From the NCBI GenBank assembly GCA_963802745.1, contig CAWDKL010000047.1, positions 1-64,000 on the forward strand: 64,000 nucleotides of DNA. Direction: 5' to 3'. Shown in pieces: positions 53,782-61,634 of this stretch. This DNA is from JAJPKK01 sp963802745 (lineage in GTDB: Bacteria > Pseudomonadota > Alphaproteobacteria > Rhizobiales > Xanthobacteraceae). A program made the position numbers and the translations under genes. The notes beneath the pieces were generated by a model, which saw nothing but the letters and a program-made list of their open reading frames with translations, ran no database searches and was not told the origin of the DNA. How positions within the stretch are numbered: position 1 is the stretch's first letter; each line of letters starts with the position of its first letter.

Positions 53782-54990
53782 TTACTCGGCTGCCGCACGT
53801 TGCGCGCTGCCATGGGCGGATACGATGTAGTCCATCGCGGCCTGGACCCCACCCTTGCGGATCGGGACGCCCGCAAGCGTCAGCGCCATCTCGGTGCCGG
53901 CCAGCGCGCCCAAGATCGTTAGGTCATTGGTGTCGCCGAGATGCCCGATGCGGAAGTATTTCCCCGCGTATGGCCCGAAGCTCATGCCGTAGGAGATATC
54001 GAAGGTATCGAGTGCCAGATTGCGCAGCCGGTCGGCATCATGGCCATCGGGAAGCAGCACGGCCGTCACGGTCGGCGAATAGTATTTCGGATCGCGGCAG
54101 AGGATTTCCAAGCCCCAAGCGCGCACCGCGCGCCGGGTGGCCTCGGCAAACCGGTCATGGCGGGAAAACACATTGTCGAGGCCCTCTTCGTGCAGCATAT
54201 CGACTGCGACGACGAGGCCGTGCAGCATGTTGGTGGCCGGCGTGTAGGGGAAGAAGCCGTTGCGGTTGGCGTTCAGCATGTCCTCCCACGACCAGAATGA
54301 TTTCGGCAGTTTGGAGGTCTTGGAAACCGCGATCGCCTTGTCGCTCAGCGCGTTGAACGACATGCCGGGCGGCAGCATCAGCCCCTTCTGCGCGCCGCCG
54401 ATGGTGACATCCACGCCCCATTCGTCGTGACGATAATCGGCCGATGCGAGCGACGAAATGGTGTCGACGAGCAATAGCGCCGGATGGCCGGCGCGATCGA
54501 TGGCGCGACGGATTTCCACGATCGGCGACAGGCAGCCGGTCGCCGTTTCGTTGTGCAGCACGCAGACGGCCTTGATCTCGTGGGTCTTGTCTTCCCGCAG
54601 CTTCGCCTCGATCGCGGCCGGATCGGCGCCGGTGCGCCAATCGGTGGAAATGAACTCCGGCTTCAGGCCCAGTTTGACGGCCATGTTCTTCCACAGGGTG
54701 GCAAATTGGCCGGTCTCGACCATCAGCACGCGATCGCCCGCCGACAGCGTGTTGACCAGCGCGGCTTCCCAGGCGCCCGTGCCGGTCGCCGTATAGATGA
54801 TGACCGGATTGACGGTCTTGAAGATGGTTTTGATGCCATCGAGCGCCCGCTTGGCCAGCTTGCCGAATTCGGGACCGCGGTGATCGATGATCGGTGTATC
54901 CATCGCCCGCAAGATGCGATCCGGAATGGGGGTCGGCCCCGGGATCTGCAGAAAATGGCGGCCGGCGGTGCGTGATGAATTTTTCGACAT
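53782..54990 (-). CDS. serine-glyoxylate / alanine-glyoxylate aminotransferase family
   Basis: A class V PLP enzyme of 402 residues, close to the SgaA serine-glyoxylate aminotransferase of the serine cycle. HFLQIPGPTPIPDRILRAMD is the family start. LLLVDTISSLASADYRHDEW has the PLP-binding Asp, and the Schiff-base Lys is K202 in GGAQKGLMLPPG. The end has DISYGMSFGPYAGKYFRIGH. It would link glyoxylate or hydroxypyruvate to amino acid pools. The FAD/FeS oxidoreductase transcribed from the other side may feed it with a 2-oxo acid. Confidence 0.9.
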   Translation of the reverse strand: MSKNSSRTAGRHFLQIPGPTPIPDRILRAMDTPIIDHRGPEFGKLAKRALDGIKTIFKTVNPVIIYTATGTGAWEAALVNTLSAGDRVLMVETGQFATLWKNMAVKLGLKPEFISTDWRTGADPAAIEAKLREDKTHEIKAVCVLHNETATGCLSPIVEIRRAIDRAGHPALLLVDTISSLASADYRHDEWGVDVTIGGAQKGLMLPPGMSFNALSDKAIAVSKTSKLPKSFWSWEDMLNANRNGFFPYTPATNMLHGLVVAVDMLHEEGLDNVFSRHDRFAEATRRAVRAWGLEILCRDPKYYSPTVTAVLLPDGHDADRLRNLALDTFDISYGMSFGPYAGKYFRIGHLGDTNDLTILGALAGTEMALTLAGVPIRKGGVQAAMDYIVSAHGSAQRAAAE

Positions 54991-55269
54991 GGCGCGTTAT
55001 AGACCTTTTAAGGCTCGGACGGATCGCGTGGCATACCTCCCGCTATGAGAGGGGTTGGCCGTTGGAAGCGAGGTGGGGTGCGAGAATCGGGTTGAGACTA
55101 ATCTGGGCAACTCGCGCCCACCGGTGCCCAAAGACACGCCGTCCACTCCGGACACGGAGGGGGACTTCGCTTGCCGCCATCAAGGACGAATGCGACAGTC
55201 AGTCAAGTGCGTTCGACGCACCGCTGGCCGATCGAATGACGCAAGCTTCATGCAGGAACCCCACCGACG

Positions 55270-58200
55270 ATGCAAACCACGGCGACAACCGCACCCGGAT
55301 TGGAACGCAGGCTAAGGTCCGAAATCTCCGGCGACATCTGGTTCGACCGCTTCACCCGCGGCCGTTATGCGACCGATGCGTCCCATTACCAGATGCTGCC
55401 GGTCGGCGTGGTGGCGCCGCGCACGATGGCGGAAGCCGAGCGCGCGATTGCGCTGGCACGCCAGGAGGGCATGACGGTGTTACCGCGCGGCGGTGGCACC
55501 TCGCAGAGCGGCCAGACGGTCAATCATTCGCTGGTGATCGATTGCTCCAAGTATCTCAACCGCATCGTTGATCTCGACGTGGCGGGCCGGCGCTGCGTCG
55601 TCGAGCCCGGCATCGTGCTCGACGATCTCAACCGCCAGCTTAAAGCGCACGGGCTGTGGTTCCCGGTGGATATTTCCACCGCCTCGCGCGCCACGCTCGG
55701 CGGCATGGCGGGCAACAATTCCTGCGGCGCCCGCTCGCTGCGCTATGGTGTTACCCGCGATAACGTGCTGTCGATCGATGCTGTACTCGCGGACGGCACC
55801 GCCGCGCATTTCGGTCCCGTCGGTGCGGGATTGCGCGACTTGCCGGCGGGTTCGCCGATGCGCGCGCTGACCGAGGATCTGCTCGCCATCGGAGTGCGGG
55901 AATCCGACGAGATCGCGTCGCGCTTCCCAAAAGTGCAGCGCCGGGTCGGCGGCTACAATCTCGACGCCATCGCCCCCAATGCGCCGGTGCACAATCTTGC
56001 GCAGCTGCTCGTCGGCTCGGAAGGGACGCTGGCTTTCTCGACCAAGCTCGAGCTCAAGCTGTGGCCGCTGCTCGGCCGCCGCGCGGTCGGCGCCTGCCAT
56101 TTCGGCCGCTTCTACGACGCCATGGATGCGGCCCAGCACATCGTCAAGCTGAAGCCCATCGCGGTCGAACTGGTCAACCGCACGATGATCGAGCTCGCCC
56201 GCGCCATCGACATGTTCCGCCCAACCGTCAACGCCTTCGTGCGCGGCGCACCGGACGCGGTGCTGCTGGTCGAGTTTGCCGAAGAAGACTGGGACGAGAA
56301 TCTGAGCCGCTTGAAGCAACTCGGCGCCCTGATGGGCGACCTCGGCTATGCCTGGGACAAGACCGGCGCCAAGCAGGGCGGCGTTGTCGAGGTGCTGGAC
56401 CCGAAGCTGCAGGGCGCTATCACGGAGGTGCGGACCGCCGGCCTCAATATCATGATGTCCATGAAGGAGGAGGGCAAGCCGATCTCCTTCGTGGAGGACT
56501 GCGCGGTGCCGCTGGAGCATCTGGCCGAATACACCGACCGGTTGAGCCAGGTGTTCGAAAAGCACGGCACGCGCGGCACCTGGTATGCCCATGCGTCGGT
56601 CGGCTGTCTGCATGTGCGTCCCGTGCTCAACCTGCGGCTCGAAAAGGACAAGGCCGCAATGCGGGCGATTGCAGAGGAGGCCTTTGCGTTCGTGCGCGAA
56701 TACAAGGGCTCGCATTCGGGCGAGCATGGCGACGGCTTGGTGCGCTCGGAATTCCACGAGGTGATGTTCGGCAAGCGCCTGGTGCGCGCGTTCGAGGAGG
56801 TGAAGGACCGCTTCGACCCGGGCCACGTGCTCAACCCCGGAAAAATCGTGCGGGCGCCGAAGTTCGATGACCGGGAGAATTTCCGCTTCGGCCCCGGCTA
56901 CCACGGCGTGCCGATGACGACGGCGCTCGACTGGTCGGCCTATACGGGGGTCGGCGGCGGTTTCCAGGGCGCCGTCGAAATGTGCAACAACAACGGCGCC
57001 TGTAGGGCTTTGGCCGGCGGCGTCATGTGCCCGTCCTACCGGGTGACGCGGGACGAGAAGGACGTCACGCGCGGGCGCGCCAATACGCTGCGGCTGGCGG
57101 TGACGGGCCAGCTCGGTGCCGATGCATTTACCTCCGACGAGATGGCGGAGACCATGAAGCTCTGCGTCTCCTGCAAGGCCTGCCGGCGCGAATGCCCGAC
57201 CGGCGTCGACATGGCGCGCATGAAAATCGAGGTGCAGCGTGCGCGCGCCGCCAAACGCGGGCTCTCGCTGCACAACCGTCTGGTGGGGTATTTGCCCCGT
57301 TACGCGCCGGCTGCCGCACGGCTGTCCTGGCTGCTCAATTTGCGCGACATAGTGCCGGGCGCCGCCGTGCTGTCGGAGCGCATCGCGGGCTTCTCGGCAC
57401 GGCGCACGCTGCCGCGTTGGCGCCGCGACTGGTTCCGCGATGGCGAGGATGGCTACTCCCTCCCGCGCTTGCGGGGGAGGGATGGGGTCGGGACCACCCC
57501 AGGCGCAGTGGCTGCGGAAACCGCCCCCTCCCTACCCTCCCCCGAAAACGGGGGAGGAAGCGCGCATCGCGACGGGGGAGGAAAACCCGATCGTAATGTC
57601 GTGCTGTTCGCCGACACCTTCAACCGCTATTTCGAACCGGAAAATCTCCGTGCGGCCGTGGCGGTCCTGCGCGCCGGCGGCTACGAAGTCACGGTGGCGA
57701 CACCGGCGGACGGCACCTCGCGGCCGCTGTGCTGCGGCCGCACCTTCCTGGCCGTCGGCCTCGTCGAGGAGGCCCGCCGCGAGGCGGAGCGGACCGTCGC
57801 GGCGCTGGCCCCTTGGGCTGAGCGCGGCATCGCCATCGTGGGCCTGGAGCCGAGTTGTTTGTTCTCTTTCCGCGACGAAGTCCCCGCCATGATGAAGGAC
57901 CCACGATCTGCCCAGATTGCAGGTCAAGCGATGCTGTTCGAGGAGTTCCTGGTCCGCGAGGCCGGCGCCGGCCGACTCACGCTGCCGCTGTCGCCGCTGC
58001 CGGGGCCGGCCGTGCTGCACGGCCACTGCCACCAAAAGTCGTTCGGCGCGATGGGGGCGGTGGAAGGCGCGCTCCACCTCATTCCGGAGCTCAAACTCGA
58101 AACCATCGAATTCGAGCTGCTGCGGCATGGCCGGAAGCTTCGGCTATCACGCGGACACAATCGACGTGTCGCTCGCCATGGGCGAGCTATCCCTGCTGCC

Positions 58201-58339
58201 GGCGGTGCGCAAAGCGCCCGAAAATGCCGTCATCGTGGCGGACGGCACCTCGTGCCGGCATCAAATCCATGACGGCACGGGCCGTGAGGCTCTCCACGTT
58301 GCCCGCGTGCTTGCCGGCAATCTCAAGGCACCATCATAG
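55270..58339 (+). CDS. FAD-binding oxidoreductase fused to 4Fe-4S/CCG domains (GlcD-GlpC type), one frameshift
   Basis: A ~1000-residue fusion. Residues 1-540 are a GlcD/D-lactate dehydrogenase-type FAD module (VLPRGGGTSQSGQTVNHSLV, GNNSCGARSLRYG, HSGEHGDGLVRSEFHEVMFG). Next comes a ferredoxin-type pair (KLCVSCKACRRECPTGVDMA), then Cys-rich CCG domains of the GlpC/LutA type (LCCGRTFLAVG). A palindromic element is inserted in frame at about 57,455-57,560. At 58108-58113 GAATTC should read GAATC, which restores ESSCCGMAGSFGYHADTIDV and a stop at 58,339. The likely reaction is oxidation of a 2-hydroxy acid with electrons passed to a quinone. Confidence 0.85.
57455..57560. repeat. palindromic element inserted in frame in the FAD/FeS gene
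   Basis: A hairpin-forming stretch CTCCCTCCCGCGC-TT-GCGGGGGAGGGA, then GGTCGGGACCACCCC, then CCCTCCCCCG-AAAA-CGGGGGAGG. The host frame stays open across it and yields about 40 low-complexity residues (LPRLRGRDGVGTTPG ... LPSPENGGG) between two enzyme domains. It is of the same general kind as, but not identical to, the element in the hydroxylase gene at 33,847. Confidence 0.75.
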
Positions 58340-58666
58340 CACCGCGGTCGTCGCGGGCCGGTCTGCTGATTCGGGTTGCGGCACCGCCGCAAGCCGGCAA
58401 AACGGCGCCCGCATCGAATCCGAGGGGCACTGGAGGGGGGACATGTCGCGCGAGTGCTCGCCATGAACCTCGCTTGGGCGCAGAGAAGCCCGGTGAGCTC
58501 TTGCAATTCCCTTGCGGCGCGCGCGCAAACCGGCAAAATGACGACCGGAGAAGCCCGCACGCCTGTTACCGAGAGAAATAAAGTCGAGCGGAACGAAGGC
58601 TTGGTTGGAGCAAGCAGCCCGGGTTCAATCCGCCCGAGATTCTAAGGGGTAGAGGGAAACGTCATC
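58340..58666. other. no gene seen
   Basis: About 330 bases between the oxidoreductase and the MFS gene. No coding frame with sense. A plausible promoter for the MFS gene may lie at its right end. Confidence 0.4.
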
Positions 58667-60028
58667 ATGCAAGAGAAACGCACCTATGGGCGCTGGTACA
58701 TCCTGGCGATCATTTGCCTTATGTACCTTATCACCTACCTCGATCGGGTGGTCATGTCGAACACGGCGCCGGAGATCCAGAAGGAGTTCGGCATCGACAA
58801 CGCCACCAAGGGCGTAATCCTGAGCGCGCTGTTCTGGGGCTATTCGCTGTTTCAGGTGCCCGGCGGCTGGCTCAGCGAACGGTTTGGTCCGCGGGCGGCG
58901 CTGGCAGGCCTGGTGACGTTCTGGTCGCTCACCACGATGGCGGTGGGGTTCGCGAGCAACTGGGTGTCCTTCGCCGTGCTGCTGTTCGTCCTCGGCGCCG
59001 GCGAGGCCGGCGCATTTCCGGGCGCAACACGGGCCATGCAGATGTGGTACCCGAGGAGCGAACGCGGCTTCGCCCAAGGATTTACCCACAGCGCGAGCCG
59101 GTTCGGCGCCTTCATCGCGCCGACCATCATCGTGCTGATCATCGCCGGGCACGTCAACATCGGCTCGCTATCGATCAACGGTACACCGCTCGGCTGGCGC
59201 TGGGCGTTTTACATTTGCGGTGCCGGTGGCATCATTTGGTCGGTACTTTGGTATTTGGTCTATCGCAACACCCCGGAAGAGCATGGTCTCGTCGGCCGCG
59301 CGGAACTGGAATATATTCGCGGCGTTGACGCCCATGGGAGGCTGAATCCGGCAGACCTCGCCAAGGATCGCCCTAAGGTGCCGTGGAGCACGCTGCTGCC
59401 GTCGTCGAATATGTGGGCGATCATGTGCGCCTACGTGACCTACATTTACGGCCTGACCATTTTCCTGACCTGGCTGGTGTCCTATCTCAACGACGCCCGG
59501 CACTTCAGCGCCAACGAGGCCCGCACGTTATCCCAGTGGCCTCTGTTGGGGATGGTCGTCGGCAACATCGTCGGCGGACTGGCGACAGACTGGCTGCTCC
59601 ACAAAACCGGAAGCACGCGGTTCGCGCGGCGCTCGGTTGCCATCACCGGGCTGCTCGTCTGTGCAGCGTTCATCGTGACGGCCGCGTTGGTGGAGGATTC
59701 ATATACCTGCGTGTATTGCCTGACCGGCGCAGGGTTCTTCCTCGAATGCACCATCGGGGCCTCCTGGTCAGTGCCTATGGACACCGGAGGACGGTACTCT
59801 GGAACCGTATCCGCCATGATGAACATGGCCGGACAGCTGTTCGGCGCAACGCTTTCACCCTTGGTGTTCGGTTACTTTGCGCAGCATGACAACTATCAGG
59901 CACCGTGGATCGTGGCGGCCATTATGCTCGTTATTGGTGCTGGCATATGGGGCTTCTGGCTCGATCCCGAGCGCTCGGTGGTGGAAAAGGACAGGGCGCC
60001 CGCGGCGGTGCCGGCACCTGCCGTTTGA
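58667..60028 (+). CDS. MFS transporter, anion:cation symporter group
   Basis: A 453-residue carrier of the ACS family (the group of sugar-acid, phthalate and tartrate carriers). MQEKRTYGRWYILAIICLMY, LITYLDRVVMSNTAPEIQKE (conserved R in helix 1) and FWGYSLFQVPGGWLSERFGP mark the family, and FVLGAGEAGAFPGATRAMQM is typical of helix 4. The likely substrate is an organic or sugar acid, which would suit the adjacent hydroxy-acid oxidoreductase. RBS at 58,645 is weak (AAGGGGT). Confidence 0.88.
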   Translation: MQEKRTYGRWYILAIICLMYLITYLDRVVMSNTAPEIQKEFGIDNATKGVILSALFWGYSLFQVPGGWLSERFGPRAALAGLVTFWSLTTMAVGFASNWVSFAVLLFVLGAGEAGAFPGATRAMQMWYPRSERGFAQGFTHSASRFGAFIAPTIIVLIIAGHVNIGSLSINGTPLGWRWAFYICGAGGIIWSVLWYLVYRNTPEEHGLVGRAELEYIRGVDAHGRLNPADLAKDRPKVPWSTLLPSSNMWAIMCAYVTYIYGLTIFLTWLVSYLNDARHFSANEARTLSQWPLLGMVVGNIVGGLATDWLLHKTGSTRFARRSVAITGLLVCAAFIVTAALVEDSYTCVYCLTGAGFFLECTIGASWSVPMDTGGRYSGTVSAMMNMAGQLFGATLSPLVFGYFAQHDNYQAPWIVAAIMLVIGAGIWGFWLDPERSVVEKDRAPAAVPAPAV

Positions 60029-60050
60029 AGATTCCACCTCGGCTGGAAAC

Positions 60051-60080
60051 CGTAGCATCCGGTCGTTTGCGGATGCTACG
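60051..60080 (+). terminator. hairpin after the MFS gene
   Basis: CGTAGCATCC and GGATGCTACG form a perfect 10-bp stem with a 10-base loop, 23 bases after the MFS stop. No T run follows, so it may be an intrinsic terminator of weak type or an RNA-stabilising hairpin. Confidence 0.55.
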
Positions 60081-60135
60081 TGGCGAGGTCGGAAACGTTG
60101 TCACATGATCGGAGCACCGCGTGACAATCATGGTC

Positions 60136-60170
60136 GGCACTCATCGCGCTGCGGCAGCGCGATGAGTGCC
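60136..60170. repeat. near-perfect 35-bp palindrome
   Basis: GGCACTCATCGCGCTGC and its exact complement are separated by a single G. It lies between the convergent MFS and bfr genes, so it probably serves as a bidirectional end signal. Confidence 0.6.
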
Positions 60171-60250
60171 GCTACGTGAGCGCGATGCGTCCCGCGGATT
60201 GAAAACCGGCTGCAGCGTTGAGCCTGATGGCTTCGCGCCATCCGCGCCAA

Positions 60251-60733
60251 TCAATCGTGGTCGTCTTTGCCGATATGGTACTGAGCATAAAGCTCAAGGC
60301 CAAGGCGGGCGACCAGTTCGAGCTGGGTTTCCAGGTAATCGATGTGTTCTTCCTCGTCGCTCATGATCTTTTCGAACAGGTCGCGGGTCACGTAGTCCTT
60401 GGCGCCGTGGCAATAAGTTGCCGCCTCCTGGTAGAGCGCCCGCGCCGACATTTCCGCCGCCAGGTCGCAGTCGAGCACTTCCTTCACGGTCTGGCCGATG
60501 TGAAGCGGGTCGAGCACCTGCATGTTCGGGAAGCCGTCGAGGAATATGATGCGGTGCACCAATTTGTCCGCGTGCTCCATCTCCTCAATGGATTCCTTGC
60601 GCCATTTCTTGGCCAGCGTCTGATAGCCCCAGTTCTCCAGCAGACGATAATGCAGCCAGTATTGATTTACTGCCGTCAGCTCGTGACGCAATGCCTTGTT
60701 GAGATATTCGACGACCGTTGCATCTCCACGCAT
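60251..60733 (-). CDS. bfr: bacterioferritin
   Basis: The 160-residue subunit of the 24-mer that stores iron as ferric mineral. Ferroxidase ligands are all in place: E18, E51, H54, E94, E127 and H130, with Y25 nearby, and M52 for haem binding between subunits. Length matches E. coli Bfr. The start MRGDATVVEYLNKALRHELT is standard. It lies downstream of bfd (about 215 bp) on the same strand, the usual functional partner that releases the iron. Confidence 0.95.
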   Translation of the reverse strand: MRGDATVVEYLNKALRHELTAVNQYWLHYRLLENWGYQTLAKKWRKESIEEMEHADKLVHRIIFLDGFPNMQVLDPLHIGQTVKEVLDCDLAAEMSARALYQEAATYCHGAKDYVTRDLFEKIMSDEEEHIDYLETQLELVARLGLELYAQYHIGKDDHD

Positions 60734-60947
60734 GGCTTGTTCTCGCTTTGTCTGTGATTGGGGAGTGGTTCTGGCGGTACGCTATCGGCAATCCCAGTTT
60801 ATAGCAATTCCAATTTATAGCAATTCCAATGTGCGTCCCCCAAGACGCGTTCTTTCACCGCGGGGCCCCTGTGCCCCACGGTCCATCAACGCGTATGGAA
60901 AGCGAAGCGATCAGCGGCGCGACACGTAAAAGCGTGTCCACCGCACC

Positions 60948-61160
60948 TCAGTGGCGCTTACGGCAGGCCGCACCACAAGCGGCCGCGGCGTTCGCCTCAT
61001 CCATGATCCGTCGGATGGTGCGCGCGCAACGGCCGCATTCCGCGCTGCACCCAAGGCAGCGGTAAACCTCACTCGTTCCGCGCACATTGTGCTCGGCCGT
61101 GACGGACCGCACCTGATGATCCGAAATGACGTTGCACGAACACACGATCACGGGTGACAT
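60948..61160 (-). CDS. bfd: bacterioferritin-associated ferredoxin
   Basis: A 70-residue [2Fe-2S] protein that reduces bacterioferritin so that its iron can be mobilised. C7 and C9 (VCSCN) with C42 and C45 (ECGRC) match the CxC ... CxxC ligands; C35 and C38 are extra. The sequence VCSCNVISDHQVRSV and CLGCSAECGRCARTI is typical. ATG 61160 is the only good start. The upstream 130 bases contain an AT-rich inverted repeat that may be an iron-responsive operator. Confidence 0.9.
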   Translation of the reverse strand: MSPVIVCSCNVISDHQVRSVTAEHNVRGTSEVYRCLGCSAECGRCARTIRRIMDEANAAAACGAACRKRH

Positions 61161-61288
61161 CCCTATTGGTTGGCCGTCCGGCTAACTTGGCTCACGTTGT
61201 CGAAACGATCGTCCAGTCCGGGCGAACACGCATCCTCTGACGCATTCCTGCCACTTAGCGGCGGAACCTCGCAAGTGCTATGATATGA

Positions 61289-61318
61289 AATCGTTCTAAA
61301 CTATAAAATTGAACGATT
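61289..61318. promoter_or_regulatory. AT-rich inverted repeat upstream of bfd
   Basis: AATCGTTC and GAACGATT are perfect inverted 8-mers separated by 14 AT-rich bases, within GTTCTAAACTATAAAATTG. TTCTAAA half-sites recall the Irr/ICE type of iron-control sequence of Hyphomicrobiales, but the match to a consensus is not exact. It lies 130 bp from bfd. Confidence 0.5.
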
Positions 61319-61634
61319 CTAATCAGTTACGTCCCCATGCAGTAACGTGCAGTGACACGGGGCAAAGTGGGGATTGCTGTATGATAGAAGGATGCACGGC
61401 GCAGTGCGACCTGCCGGCAGCGCCCGCCTCTCGTGTGCTTCCATCGACTTGCGATGCAGCGCCAGGAACCAACCCGACACCAAGCGCCGCCACGCCGGGC
61501 ATCCTTGTTCACCCCATCGACACGAGGGTGAGCCGCCGCAATCGGACTACGCATCGCGGGCTGTCGCAAGCCTCGCGCTGATGTAAGATCGCATTCGGCG
61601 ACGCGGAAACCGGCCCCACCCGAGGAGACCGACC
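61319..61634. other. no gene seen
   Basis: About 315 bases between the inverted repeat and the RND gene. Two short overlapping frames are open, but they are rich in Arg/Ser/Pro and have no ribosome site. Confidence 0.45.

Noticed and set aside
55480..57273. 597-codon open frame opposite the FAD/FeS gene
   Set aside because: Codon-bias shadow in GC-rich DNA. The plus strand carries all FAD and FeS motifs.
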